From positions 1 through 53,609 of the forward strand of contig JARDZO010000028.1 in the NCBI GenBank assembly GCA_029240815.1: a stretch of 53,609 nucleotides of DNA, given 5' to 3'. Under the pieces are notes generated by a model. It was not told the origin of the DNA, made no database searches, and saw only the letters and a list, made by a program, of their open reading frames with translations. Positions 26,936-36,011 of the stretch are shown in pieces. Position 1 is the stretch's first letter, and each line of letters opens with the position of its first letter. This stretch comes from Brevibacillus sp. GTDB lineage: Bacteria; Bacillota; Bacilli; Brevibacillales; Brevibacillaceae. Made by a program: the position numbers and the translations under genes.

Positions 26936-27565
26936 ATGACGCAAAAAAGAGCGACTGAGCGACGAAACCAAATACTCCGGGCAACCTTTAAAGCGATTGC
27001 CAAAAAGGGCTTCAACTCCGTGACGCTCCAGGATATTGCCGATTACTCCGGTGTCAGCAAAGGTGTGACGAACTACTATTTCAAAAATAAAGAGGATGTT
27101 TTCTACTATCTCTTTAGCTGGATCACCGAGCGTATTTATCAAAATGAGCGTATGGCAGTCGAGACTTGCAGTGGTGCAGTGAACAAGCTAAAAGCCTATG
27201 TAAACGCTGCTTTTGCAAGCCCCAAGAAAAACAAAGAGTTTTATCGGGTTTATCTCGAATTTTTGGCGCAGGCCAATCACAGTGATCGCTATCGGGATGT
27301 AAACTATCAGTTTTATCAAAATTGTTGGGGAATTGGGAAAGATATTGTGCTTGCGGGAAAGGAAGAAGGCATTTTTAACGTACAGGACGAAGAGAGAGCT
27401 GCAGTCACTATTCGGGCCATGATTGACGGAAGTTTAATTCAGTGGTTGATGAGAAATCAGGATGAACTACATGACTATTATCGAATCACCTGCTTTGAGG
27501 CGATTGTAAATGATCTCAGCAATAAGGATCGGCAAAGTTATGTAGAGAACGACTCGTCTGCTTGA
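26936..27565 (+). CDS. TetR/AcrR-family transcriptional regulator
   Basis: The start is the ATG at 26936, five bases after GGAGG, giving 209 residues; the ATG three bases earlier is too close to the binding site. The N-terminal helix-turn-helix is clear (RNQILRATFKAIAKKGFNSVTLQDIADYSGVSKGVTNYYFKNKEDVFYYLF, residues about 10-60). The rest is a helical ligand-binding domain. Transcribed away from the crotonase gene, it most likely represses that cluster and itself, with an acyl-CoA or the imported acid as inducer. Confidence 0.9.
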   Translation: MTQKRATERRNQILRATFKAIAKKGFNSVTLQDIADYSGVSKGVTNYYFKNKEDVFYYLFSWITERIYQNERMAVETCSGAVNKLKAYVNAAFASPKKNKEFYRVYLEFLAQANHSDRYRDVNYQFYQNCWGIGKDIVLAGKEEGIFNVQDEERAAVTIRAMIDGSLIQWLMRNQDELHDYYRITCFEAIVNDLSNKDRQSYVENDSSA

Positions 27566-27577
27566 CCTTTGACCGTA

Positions 27578-27610
27578 CATGTTCAAACAAAAATGGGTAT
27601 TTTTGAACTC
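27578..27610 (+). terminator. weak inverted repeat after the TetR gene
   Basis: GTTCAAA and TTTGAAC flank an inner AAAAAT/ATTTTT pair around GGGT. It could end the TetR transcript but lacks a separate T-tract. Confidence 0.35.
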
Positions 27611-27722
27611 GTTGACGAATCCAACAAATCGGAATAAAGTACTTCAAGCTCACTTAAACGCACGACAGCACAAAAGCAAAGAAGCGGAAAAGTGAAACCA
27701 ACAACAACGAGGAGTCATCATC

Positions 27723-28340
27723 ATGAATAAATCCGTTAGCTTTTCCCAAAGTCTTTGGGTGCTGCTCGCTATCTTTGGTATCCTCTTTCCCGCCTTGTTC
27801 TTCGGAAAGGTGGAGCCACATTTGCTGCTTTTTGCGGCAACGATTGCTGCAGCTACTCTATTGCGTCTATTCGGAATATCCTGGAAGAAAATAGAAAATG
27901 GGCTGATTAAAGGCATTCAGTCAACCATCGCCCCAATGCTAATCCTCTGCCTGATCGGTGTATAGATGATGAGCGGGACTGTGCCCACGATCCTGGATCT
28001 CGGGATTTCGCTGATTTCCCCTGAGGGCTTTACGATAAGCGCCCTCTTTTTGACGATCATCGTGTCCAGTGTGACGGGGAGTTCATTTACGACTATCAGT
28101 ACGATCGGTATGACTTTGTTGGGGGTTTCTACAGGCTCTGGTCTTGACCGCACTGTTTTTTGGCCTGCAGGGTCAGACGGTTGAAGTAGATCTGAATGCG
28201 ATTTCGCAGGTCCGGCTTGCCCTAGAGCAGCATTTTGTACTGGAAATCGGCACACTCTTGCCTGTCCTTGATTGCGGTACTCTCGCCGCTCCTGACGTTC
28301 CTCTACGCTTGGCGGCGAAAAGCTTAGTCACACCCATCCG
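27723..28340 (+). pseudogene. decayed Na+/H+ antiporter gene (NhaC family)
   Basis: An intact binding site (GAGGAG) and ATG at 27723 open a typical NhaC N-terminus with LLAIFGILFPALFFGKVEPH and IENGLIKGIQSTIAPMLILCLIG. An amber codon at 27963-27965 stands where a tryptophan is expected; the same frame then continues with MMSGTVPTILDLG, typical of NhaC, up to about 28137. Matches next resume in another frame (TALFFGLQGQTVEVD, then a leucine-rich helix in the third frame), skipping what I judge to be several helices. The remaining C-terminus is missing. The gene is clearly non-functional as a full antiporter. Confidence 0.82.
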
Positions 28341-28479
28341 TACACGGTCGTACAGTTTTTCCTTTGGGTTGGAGCGATACAGCACCTCATATGTTTTCTG
28401 CTTCAGGCCATCTGCCGTGTCCGCACATCTTCCTCTTTCATTTTTGGCATTTGCTTTTATCTGCCGCCTTCCAAAAACG

Positions 28480-28516
28480 AAAAAAACCGCTTGGGCTACT
28501 TACTCCCCAACGGTTT
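28480..28516 (-). terminator. terminator of the cymR-cysteine desulfurase operon
   Basis: On the minus strand AAACCGTTGGG and CCCAAGCGGTTT pair and run into seven T residues, 34 bases past the desulfurase stop. Confidence 0.88.
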
Positions 28517-28549
28517 CCATCCTCTATCTCTATGCAAATTCATATGAAA

Positions 28550-29698
28550 TCAATAACGCTTGACCAGTCTCTGAACGATCTTTGCTACCGCTTCTGCAGC
28601 TTGCCGAGCTTCCTCTACCGTATTGGTAATACCGAAGCTGAAGCGAATAGCCGAATGAGCAATGCTGTCGTCCAAATTCATGGCGAGAAGAACATGGGAT
28701 AGCTCAAGCGAACCAGATGTACAAGCAGAGCCACTTGCCGCTGCTATTTTCACCAAGTCCAGATTCATTAGCATCGTTTCGGTATGAACCCCGATAAAAC
28801 TGACATTGAAGACGTGCGGCATGACTTTTTCCGGGTGTCCATTGATGTGATAAGCAATGCCTGCTTCTTTCCAGACTGCCTCCATCTCTTCTTTCATCCG
28901 TCTGTACTTGGAGACACGCTCGTCCATTTCCTCGGCCGTCACTTTAGTCGCCTCAGCAAAGCCGACGATCCCGGCTAAGTTTTCCGTACCTGCACGTCGT
29001 TTCCGTTCCTGAGAACCCCCGTACAGGATCGGCGAGATGGGAACCTTTCTTGCCAGATACAGAGCTCCAACTCCTTTGGGACCGTTGATCTTGTGAGCGG
29101 AAACAGACAGCATATCCACGGGCAGCTGTCGGGCACGAAGAGGAAGCACACCGAATGCCTGAACGGCGTCTGTATGGAAAACAATCCCCTTCTCACGCAA
29201 AAACGCACCGATCTCTTCAATCGGCTGAATCGTGCCTACCTCGTTGTTTCCGTACATGATGGAAACGAGAACCGTGTCTGGACGAATCGCTTCCTTCAAG
29301 TCAGCCAAACGGACAGAACCCGTCTCATCTACAGGAAGGTACGTCACTTCAAAACCTGCTTGCTCCAAATATTCGCAAGCGTGCAGGACTGCATGATGCT
29401 CCACCTGCGAGGTAATGACATGGCGGCCATGCTCTCGTTGTGCCATGGCACCGCCGATGATAGCCAAATTGTCTGCTTCCGTCCCGCTTCCGGTAAAGAT
29501 AAGCGATTGCGGCTCAGCATCCATGAAAGCGGCGATCTGGTCCCTCGCTTGCTCCAATGCCTGCCGCGCCTCTCGTCCAAACCCATGCACACTGGAGGGA
29601 TTGCCAAACACTTGCGTCAAGTACGGGGTCATCGCTTCCACGACTCGAGGATGTACAGGAGTAGTGGCAGCGTGATCAAAATACATCATGTCAGACAC
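28550..29698 (-). CDS. iscS: cysteine desulfurase, YrvO/IscS type
   Basis: The start is taken as the GTG at 29698, six bases after AAGGTG (382 residues); a GTG at 29707 overlaps the binding site, and an ATG at 29689 is also possible. The enzyme uses PLP to take sulfur from cysteine for tRNA thiolation and Fe-S assembly. YFDHAATTP opens the fold, the PLP lysine is in SAHKINGPKG, and the catalytic cysteine loop is GSACTSGSLE. It follows cymR by 56 bases, as yrvO does in B. subtilis. The usual next gene, mnmA, its sulfur acceptor in tRNA thiolation, is not downstream here. Confidence 0.93.
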   Translation of the reverse strand: MSDMMYFDHAATTPVHPRVVEAMTPYLTQVFGNPSSVHGFGREARQALEQARDQIAAFMDAEPQSLIFTGSGTEADNLAIIGGAMAQREHGRHVITSQVEHHAVLHACEYLEQAGFEVTYLPVDETGSVRLADLKEAIRPDTVLVSIMYGNNEVGTIQPIEEIGAFLREKGIVFHTDAVQAFGVLPLRARQLPVDMLSVSAHKINGPKGVGALYLARKVPISPILYGGSQERKRRAGTENLAGIVGFAEATKVTAEEMDERVSKYRRMKEEMEAVWKEAGIAYHINGHPEKVMPHVFNVSFIGVHTETMLMNLDLVKIAAASGSACTSGSLELSHVLLAMNLDDSIAHSAIRFSFGITNTVEEARQAAEAVAKIVQRLVKRY

Positions 29699-29754
29699 GG
29701 GTGTCACCTTCTACGTATCTTGGTAGTTACTACCAATTAATCACTTGACTGTCG

Positions 29755-30174
29755 TCAAATGTAAAACATATAGTTGTCGGAACGGCCATCGTCCTCGAAG
29801 CTGATCAAATCTTGCAATGTAGTGGAGTCGAGAACAGAAGAAATGCTGTCACGGATTCGCAACCACAGGTAGCGTTTTGCTGGATCTTCTTCTTCGGCGA
29901 ATTCTACAGGACTGATTGGTCCTTCCAATACGCGAATGACATCACCAGCGGAAATTTCCTCGGGTTGTTTCGCGAGAACGTATCCACCATAGGCACCGCG
30001 AATACTTTTTACCAAACCAGCATTGCGCAAAGGTGCGATCAGCTGCTCCAAATAATGCTCAGACAAATCATGACGCTGGGCGATGCTCCGCAGTGAAGTC
30101 GGTCCTTCTCCGTTGCGGTTGGCCAACTCCATCATAATGGTCAGCCCGTAGCGTCCTTTCGTTGAAATTTTCAT
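29755..30174 (-). CDS. cymR: Rrf2-family regulator CymR, repressor of cysteine metabolism
   Basis: The 139-residue protein starts at an ATG behind GAGGAGAG. The Rrf2 winged helix is clear: MKISTKGRYGLTIMMELA, SLRSIAQRHDLSEHYLEQLI and GAYGGYVLAKQP. There is no cysteine anywhere, so it cannot hold the Fe-S cluster of IscR or NsrR and fits CymR, which represses sulfur-uptake genes in complex with CysK. It is in the B. subtilis order rarA, cymR, desulfurase. Confidence 0.93.
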   Translation of the reverse strand: MKISTKGRYGLTIMMELANRNGEGPTSLRSIAQRHDLSEHYLEQLIAPLRNAGLVKSIRGAYGGYVLAKQPEEISAGDVIRVLEGPISPVEFAEEEDPAKRYLWLRIRDSISSVLDSTTLQDLISFEDDGRSDNYMFYI

Positions 30175-30272
30175 GTAGCAACTCTCCTCTATCTATTCGG
30201 TTTCCCCATTTCCGACAGCCTACATGACTTCGCTGTGACAGGACACACTAGCATCCAGGGGGGTGAAGTATA

Positions 30273-30446
30273 ATGACGACAAACAAACGTTCAGAACAGG
30301 GTCGAAATCACCCGTCTGCTACCTTGTACGACCAGCCGGCAGGAACCATCGCCCACAAAGCCCGTTACGGTGCCAGTGAGCAGAGCAAGCAGCCGAATGA
30401 AAACGGCGATCTGCCCAACAAGCCAGGCGGAGATGTCCGGACCTGA
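30273..30446 (+). CDS. 57-residue hydrophilic protein of unknown function
   Basis: A small gene between cymR and rarA on the opposite strand. The ATG at 30273 follows AGGGGGGTGA by about 7 bases, and a strong terminator begins 7 bases after the TGA. The product is hydrophilic, with no hydrophobic segment or cysteine, and is rich in N, Q, G, K and P (for example ATLYDQPAGTIAHKARYG). I do not recognise it. Composition and small size would suit a spore-associated protein, but no sporulation promoter could be shown. The binding site and terminator make it a likely real gene. Confidence 0.65.
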   Translation: MTTNKRSEQGRNHPSATLYDQPAGTIAHKARYGASEQSKQPNENGDLPNKPGGDVRT

Positions 30447-30452
30447 CCACTG

Positions 30453-30481
30453 ACTCCCCCATTATTCGGGGGAGTTTTTTT
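30453..30481 (+). terminator. terminator of the 57-residue gene, inside the rarA 3' end
   Basis: ACTCCCCC and GGGGGAGT form an 8-bp stem around CATTATTC-type loop bases, followed by seven T residues in the plus direction. The last four codons and the stop of rarA on the other strand lie within it. Confidence 0.88.
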
Positions 30482-31823
30482 GCGGTGGCAATCCTCGATC
30501 ATCCAGTTTTTTTCGCTCTTCCTGAAATCTGCCGATATGTCTTTCGTAGCCATGGTCCTTTGGCTGGTAAAACGAATAGTTTACGCCGTCAGGCAAATAT
30601 TGCTGTGGTACATACCCATATGGGTAATCGTGTGGATATTTATATCCTTTTCCATGCCCGAGCTTGGCAGCTCCCTTGTAGGCCGCGTCACGCAGATGAA
30701 TCGGAACCGGTTTGTGCCCATCGTTTCGAATCCGATCCAACGCAGCATTAATTCCGTTGTAAGCTGCGTTGCTTTTCGGTGCCGTCGCGAGGTAGGTCGT
30801 GGCTTGAGCCAGAGGAATACGTCCCTCCGGCATTCCGACTAGCTCCACAGCCTGAAAACAAGCTGTTGCGACAGCGATCGCTTGGGGGTCTGCATTGCCG
30901 ATATCTTCTGAAGCAGAAATGACCAGCCTGCGAGAAATAAAACGCGGATCTTCTCCTGCATCAATCATGCGCGCTAACCAATAGAGTGCAGCGTCCGGAT
31001 CCGATCCCCGAATGGATTTGATGAAAGCCGAGATCGTATCATAATGGTTGTCACCGCTTTTATCATAGCGAACAGCCCTTCGCTGAATGGATTCCACAGC
31101 TACATCAAGCGTAATCAGCACACGTCCGTCTTTATCCGACGGAGTCGTGGTGACAGCCAGCTCCAATGCATTCAACAACCGTCGCGCGTCGCCTTCTGCG
31201 TAATGGATCAAATGTTCTGCAGCCTCTGGCATCAAGGAAACGGAAAGCTCTCCCAATCCGTTCTCCACATCCGTCAGTGCACGATCCATCACCTGCTGCA
31301 GTTCTTCATGCGTCAAGGACTGCAACGAGAATATTTGAGAACGAGACAGAAGGGCCGGATTCACCTCAAAAAAAGGATTCTCCGTCGTTGCCCCAATCAG
31401 TATGATCGTTCCCTCTTCTACATACGGCAGCAATGCGTCCTGCTGGGATTTGTTGAAGCGATGGATCTCGTCGACAAACAGTGTCGTGCGCTGATTGTCC
31501 ATCACGAGCCGTTCTTTGGCTGCCTCCACCACTTTCCGGATATCGGCAACGCCAGCCGTGACAGCATTTAACTCGGAAAAATAGGACCGCGTCGACCCAG
31601 AAATGACCTTTGCCAATGTAGTCTTCCCGGTTCCTGGCGGGCCGTAAAAAATCAGCGACGAGACCTGATCCGCTTCGATGGCCCGCCGCAATAGCATGCC
31701 AGGCGCTAGTATATGAGACTGCCCGATTACCTCATGGATCGACTGAGGCCGCATTCGGGCAGCCAACGGCTTTTGCTTGCCTCCTCCCTGCTGGTCATAG
31801 GCAAACGTAAAAAGATCGTCCAT
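30462..31823 (-). CDS. rarA: replication-associated recombination protein RarA (MgsA family AAA+ ATPase)
   Basis: The 453-residue ATPase acts at stalled replication forks. The N-terminus shows [17 protein letters not shown], Walker [12 protein letters not shown] (about 60-70), Walker [20 protein letters not shown] and sensor 1 [19 protein letters not shown]. The C-terminal tetramerisation domain has the family's [20 protein letters not shown] ending. The gene is yrvN in B. subtilis and lies 6 bases after tcdA. Its final codons overlap the terminator of the convergent small gene. Confidence 0.95.
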   Translation of the reverse strand: MDDLFTFAYDQQGGGKQKPLAARMRPQSIHEVIGQSHILAPGMLLRRAIEADQVSSLIFYGPPGTGKTTLAKVISGSTRSYFSELNAVTAGVADIRKVVEAAKERLVMDNQRTTLFVDEIHRFNKSQQDALLPYVEEGTIILIGATTENPFFEVNPALLSRSQIFSLQSLTHEELQQVMDRALTDVENGLGELSVSLMPEAAEHLIHYAEGDARRLLNALELAVTTTPSDKDGRVLITLDVAVESIQRRAVRYDKSGDNHYDTISAFIKSIRGSDPDAALYWLARMIDAGEDPRFISRRLVISASEDIGNADPQAIAVATACFQAVELVGMPEGRIPLAQATTYLATAPKSNAAYNGINAALDRIRNDGHKPVPIHLRDAAYKGAAKLGHGKGYKYPHDYPYGYVPQQYLPDGVNYSFYQPKDHGYERHIGRFQEERKKLDDRGLPPQKNSPE

Positions 31824-31829
31824 AGTTCA

Positions 31830-32585
31830 CTATCCTTTTATTGGCTGCCAATCCAGCAGGTCACGCACAACGACACTCGCCAGAATCAATCCGGCAACAG
31901 ATGGGACAAAGGCGTTGCTTGCTGGAGGCTGCCGCACTTTGCTAATAGGCGAATTCGGGTTGGAAACGATTTGCTCACGCACGTCCGAGCGTACGGTCAC
32001 CGGAATCTCACGGGAATACACTACTTTCACTCCCTTGTAGATCCCAGCCTTGCGCAGCTCACGGCGAATGACCTTAGCGATCGGATCGTAGCTGGTTTGC
32101 GAAATATCCGCTACTTCGAAGCGAGTCGGATCCATTTTGTTCGCCGCTCCCATGCTGGAGATAATGGGAATGTTGCGTCGCTTTGCTTCTTTGATCAAAT
32201 ACAGCTTGGCAGACATGGTGTCCATGGCATCTACGATGTAGTCCATTTCATGCTCGAAAAATTCACTAGCTGTCTCTTCCGTAAAGAACATATTTAAGGT
32301 AACGACTTCGCACTCCGGGTTAATGGAGGCGACCCGTTCCTTCATCAGTTCGGCTTTCTTTTGCCCAACGGTATTCAGTGTAGCATGAATCTGGCGGTTG
32401 ATGTTGGTAATGTCCACGACATCCTTGTCCACCAACACCAGCTTCCCTACCCCGGTTCGAGCCAGAGCTTCCACAGTAAAGGAACCTACCCCGCCTATGC
32501 CTAATACCGCAACGCGGCTATTTTTCATTTTTTCCAAACCTTCGGGACCGAAGGCCAATTCACAACGGGAAAATTGATGAAGCAT
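31830..32585 (-). CDS. tcdA: tRNA threonylcarbamoyladenosine dehydratase (TcdA/YrvM)
   Basis: The start is the ATG at 32585 behind AAAGGTGAC, giving 251 residues; an ATG at 32603 precedes the binding site. TcdA is an E1-like enzyme that uses ATP to cyclise t6A37 of tRNA to ct6A. The ATP loop VLGIGGVGSFTVEALARTG (about 31-50), LVDKDVVDITNINRQ and the VDAMDTMSAK region are typical. It lies directly after the 6S RNA gene and before rarA, as in B. subtilis. Confidence 0.93.
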   Translation of the reverse strand: MLHQFSRCELAFGPEGLEKMKNSRVAVLGIGGVGSFTVEALARTGVGKLVLVDKDVVDITNINRQIHATLNTVGQKKAELMKERVASINPECEVVTLNMFFTEETASEFFEHEMDYIVDAMDTMSAKLYLIKEAKRRNIPIISSMGAANKMDPTRFEVADISQTSYDPIAKVIRRELRKAGIYKGVKVVYSREIPVTVRSDVREQIVSNPNSPISKVRQPPASNAFVPSVAGLILASVVVRDLLDWQPIKG

Positions 32586-32649
32586 CGTTTTGTCACCTTT
32601 CATTTCGTAAGCGAAGTTATTGTCAATCGGAAAAGTAGGATTCCAGCGA

Positions 32650-32840
32650 AAAAAGGAGCCCCATTATGCCGTGTTGCTCCTTAGTTTTGAACCTGCTCAT
32701 CGCAGGTGGGTGTCTTGCCCAACCATTACAGACGTCCACTCGATCGGAGGCATGCCTTTACAGTTGCGGACGAAAAACTCCCTAAAAAAACTTTGTGGCT
32801 CAAAACTATCGGATTTCACGTACATCGCAGGGCTTCATTT
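32650..32840 (-). ncRNA. ssrS: 6S RNA, regulator of RNA polymerase
   Basis: The 300-base gap between aspS and tcdA holds a minus-strand RNA of about 190 nt. Its ends pair as in 6S RNA: GCCC (32830-32833) with GGGGC (32658-32662), and GATGTACGTG near the 5' end with CACGGCAT near the 3' end. A second helix pairs TAGTTTTGA (from 32808) with TCAAAACTA (to 32682), leaving a large internal region for the open-promoter mimic. A T-tract follows the 3' end (32648-32657). B. subtilis bsrA (6S-1) occupies the same aspS-yrvM gap. 6S RNA binds SigA RNA polymerase in stationary phase. Confidence 0.85.
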
Positions 32841-32884
32841 TAGTATTACCACTGTATCAAATCGTAATGCGGTTGTGCAAGTCG

Positions 32885-34675
32885 TTACGCCTCTACCTTT
32901 TCTTCTTCCGTTACGGTTGTAACAATATGCAGGTCAGACAGCTGTCTTGGCGCTACTACATCTGGTGCGTTTACCATCAGATCAGTTGCACTCGCTGTTT
33001 TCGGGAATGCAATCACTTCGCGCAGGTTCGTACGTCCAGCCAGCAGCATGATCAAGCGGTCCAAACCGAGCGCAATCCCGCCATGTGGTGGTGTACCGTA
33101 TTCAAACGCATCGAGGAGGAAGCCAAATTGCTCACGAGCTTCTTCTGGAGTAAAGCCGAGCGCGGTGAACATTTTCTCCTGAACGTCACGCTTGAAGATC
33201 CGCATGGAACCTCCGCCGAGCTCATAACCGTTGAGTACCATATCGTACGCTTGCGCACGGATTTGGCCTGGATCGGTGTCGAACAGGTGCAGGTCTTCGT
33301 CTTTTGGACGGGTGAACGGATGGTGCAGAGCCACGTAGCGCTTCGCATCTTCATCCCATTCTACGAGCGGGAAGTCTACGACCCACAGGAACGCGAATTT
33401 GCTGTGGTCGATCAGGCCGAGCTCAGCACCCAGCTTGGAGCGAAGAGCACCCAGTGCATCTGCAACCACTTTTGGTTTGTCTGCCACGAACAGGAGCAAG
33501 TCGCCATCTTCAGCAGACAGACGTTTTTTCAGTTCAGCGATTTCTTCATCTTTAAAGAACTTCGCGATTGGACCTTTTACTTCGCCACCCTGGAAGCCGA
33601 TATACGCCAGGCCTTTTGCTCCGTAACGATTTGCGAATTTTTGCAGGTCGTCCGCTTCTTTACGGGAGTAGTGACCGCAGCCTTTTGCGTTGATTGCTTT
33701 TACTTGACCGCCACCCGCTACTACGCTGGCAAATACTTTAAAATCACTGCTCGCTACCAAGTCAGACACATCGGTCAGCTCCATGCCAAAGCGAACGTCT
33801 GGCTTGTCGGATCCGTAACGTCCCATTGCATCCGCATACGTGAGGCGCGGGAATGGCGTCGGGATGTCAATGCCCAGGGTTTGTTTGAATACATGAGCGA
33901 CCATCTTTTCCATCATCGGCAAGATTTCTTCCATAGAGAGGAAAGAGGTCTCAATGTCCACTTGGGTAAATTCAGGCTGACGGTCAGCTCGCAAGTCTTC
34001 GTCACGGAAGCAACGAACGATTTGGTAGTAACGTTCCAGTCCGGATACCATCAACAGCTGCTTGAACAGCTGTGGAGACTGTGGCAATGCGTAGAACTCG
34101 CCAGGATGCACACGGGATGGCACCAAATAATCACGAGCGCCCTCTGGCGTGCTCTTTGTCAGCATCGGTGTCTCTACTTCTACGAAACCGTTGTTGTCTA
34201 GATAGTCGCGGAATGCTTTCGCCGCTTTGCTGCGCAGGATCAGGGAACGCTGCATTTCCGGACGGCGAAGGTCCAGATAACGGTATTTCAAACGAACCTG
34301 CTCATCTACATCGATGTCGTCCTCGATTTGGAACGGAGGTGTTTTTGCTTCGTTGAGAATTTGGATCTCAGAGATGTGCACTTCCACTTCTCCTGTTTGC
34401 AATTTCGGATTGATCGCTTCTGGTGCACGATTCACGACAGTTCCTTTTACGACCAAAACGTATTCGCTGCGGACTTTGTCTGCAAGCTCCCATGCTCCCT
34501 TGTGATGTTCTGGGTTGAATACGATTTGTACGATGCCGGTACGGTCACGGAAGTCGATGAAGATAACTCCCCCGAGGTCACGACGCTTTTGTACCCAACC
34601 ATTCAGGACAATTTCCTGTCCTACGTGTTCTTTTGTCACTTCTCCGCAATGTACCGTGCGATATTGCCATGCCAT
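32885..34675 (-). CDS. aspS: aspartyl-tRNA synthetase
   Basis: The start is the ATG at 34675, eight bases after GGAGG; a GTG 15 bases earlier overlaps that site. The 596-residue class II synthetase has the N-terminal OB anticodon-binding domain ([20 protein letters not shown]), motif 2 ([18 protein letters not shown]), the bacterial GAD insertion and motif 3 ([13 protein letters not shown]). It follows hisS by 23 bases and shares its T-box leader. Whether it is discriminating or also charges tRNA(Asn) cannot be told by eye. Confidence 0.97.
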   Translation of the reverse strand: MAWQYRTVHCGEVTKEHVGQEIVLNGWVQKRRDLGGVIFIDFRDRTGIVQIVFNPEHHKGAWELADKVRSEYVLVVKGTVVNRAPEAINPKLQTGEVEVHISEIQILNEAKTPPFQIEDDIDVDEQVRLKYRYLDLRRPEMQRSLILRSKAAKAFRDYLDNNGFVEVETPMLTKSTPEGARDYLVPSRVHPGEFYALPQSPQLFKQLLMVSGLERYYQIVRCFRDEDLRADRQPEFTQVDIETSFLSMEEILPMMEKMVAHVFKQTLGIDIPTPFPRLTYADAMGRYGSDKPDVRFGMELTDVSDLVASSDFKVFASVVAGGGQVKAINAKGCGHYSRKEADDLQKFANRYGAKGLAYIGFQGGEVKGPIAKFFKDEEIAELKKRLSAEDGDLLLFVADKPKVVADALGALRSKLGAELGLIDHSKFAFLWVVDFPLVEWDEDAKRYVALHHPFTRPKDEDLHLFDTDPGQIRAQAYDMVLNGYELGGGSMRIFKRDVQEKMFTALGFTPEEAREQFGFLLDAFEYGTPPHGGIALGLDRLIMLLAGRTNLREVIAFPKTASATDLMVNAPDVVAPRQLSDLHIVTTVTEEEKVEA

Positions 34676-34698
34676 GTTGGTATCCTCCACTCAATTCC

Positions 34699-35979
34699 TT
34701 AGTTTGTATGGTGTAATTTAGCGTTCAGCGCGGTCACGAGCTCTTCTCGTTTGACCTCTTGCTGTTCACCTGTTGCCATCTCTTTGAGAACTACTGTCCC
34801 GTTTGCCAGCTCAGACTCACCAATGATCGCAGTAAAACGCGCGGACAAGCGATCGGCTTGCTTCAACTGCGCTTTCATTTTGCGATCGAGATAATCGAGT
34901 TCAGCGGCGATTCCCGCTTGACGCAGTTGATCGACGAGAACAAACGCCTGCGTCTTTGCCTCCGGCGATTGTACGACGACGAAGCAATCGATGCCACCGC
35001 TGATCGGCAATTGTACGCCTTGCTTTTCCAATGCCAGCAGCAGTCGTTCAATACTGAGTGCAAAGCCGATGCCCGGCATGTCATCTCCGCCCAGCTCTGC
35101 CACCAGTCCGTTGTAGCGTCCGCCGCCACACAATGTTTCTACTGCTCCAATTTCCGCCATTTTGATTTCAAAGGCAGTCAAGGTGTAGTAGTCCAGCCCG
35201 CGCACCAAGCGTGGATTCACGTGGTACGGGATGTCGAGAGCGGTCAGATACCCTTTCACTGCTTCAAAATGCGCAGCCGATTCTTCGCTCAAGTAATCGA
35301 GAATCGACGGAGCGTCTTTGGTCAGTGACTTACACTTCTCGTTTTTACAGTCGAGTACGCGCAACGGATTTCGATCAATCCGGGATTGGCAGTCCTCGCA
35401 CAGCTCCGTACGTACGCCATTTAGATGAGCCAGCAGATGCTCGCGGTGACGAGCGCGGTCATCTAGCGTACCTACACTGTTCAGCTCCACACTCAAGCCC
35501 GTCAAGCCCAGCTCCTGGTACAGACGGATCGCGAGGCCAATCACCTCGGCGTCAATCGCTGGATCACTGGATCCGATCGCTTCTGCGCCAAATTGAACAA
35601 ATTGACGGTAGCGACCTGCCTGTGGACGTTCGTGACGGAACATAGGCCCGAGGTAGTACAGCTTGGTCGGTTGGTTTGGAGAGCCGTACAGTTTGTTCTC
35701 TACATAAGAGCGAACAACGCCGGCTGTCCCTTCCGGACGGAGTGTGAGTGCATCCGTACTGCGCGGATTCGCTACACTGTACATCTCTTTTTCTACGATG
35801 TCGGTAGTCTCGCCTACGCCACGCTGGAACAACTCAGTGCTCTCAAACAGTGGAGTGCGGATCTCCTGATAATTGGAGCGGCGGCACAGATCGCGGGCAA
35901 TTGCCTCCACGTAGTGCCACAGCTCTACGGTACCGGGCATGATGTCCTGCGTACCGCGAGGAATTTGAATACGCGTCAT
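34699..35979 (-). CDS. hisS: histidyl-tRNA synthetase
   Basis: The start is the ATG at 35979, beginning MTRIQIPRGTQDIMPG, which lines up with other HisRS N-termini; the binding site (TGGGGG) is weak. The product has 426 residues. The class II motifs are YYLGPMFRHERPQAGRYRQF and GIGFALSIERLLLAL, with the histidine signature LVRGLDYYTLTAFEI. A zinc-like pair of CxxC elements (CEDCQ and CKNEKC) lies in the insertion domain. It leads the hisS-aspS operon under a T-box. Confidence 0.97.
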   Translation of the reverse strand: MTRIQIPRGTQDIMPGTVELWHYVEAIARDLCRRSNYQEIRTPLFESTELFQRGVGETTDIVEKEMYSVANPRSTDALTLRPEGTAGVVRSYVENKLYGSPNQPTKLYYLGPMFRHERPQAGRYRQFVQFGAEAIGSSDPAIDAEVIGLAIRLYQELGLTGLSVELNSVGTLDDRARHREHLLAHLNGVRTELCEDCQSRIDRNPLRVLDCKNEKCKSLTKDAPSILDYLSEESAAHFEAVKGYLTALDIPYHVNPRLVRGLDYYTLTAFEIKMAEIGAVETLCGGGRYNGLVAELGGDDMPGIGFALSIERLLLALEKQGVQLPISGGIDCFVVVQSPEAKTQAFVLVDQLRQAGIAAELDYLDRKMKAQLKQADRLSARFTAIIGESELANGTVVLKEMATGEQQEVKREELVTALNAKLHHTN

Positions 35980-36011
35980 TCGAAAGAACCCCCATTGAGT
36001 TGAAGAAAATG

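Noticed and set aside
32795..34201. 468-codon plus-strand open frame opposite aspS
   Set aside because: It is antisense to a well-conserved synthetase, starts inside the 6S RNA gene and has no binding site.
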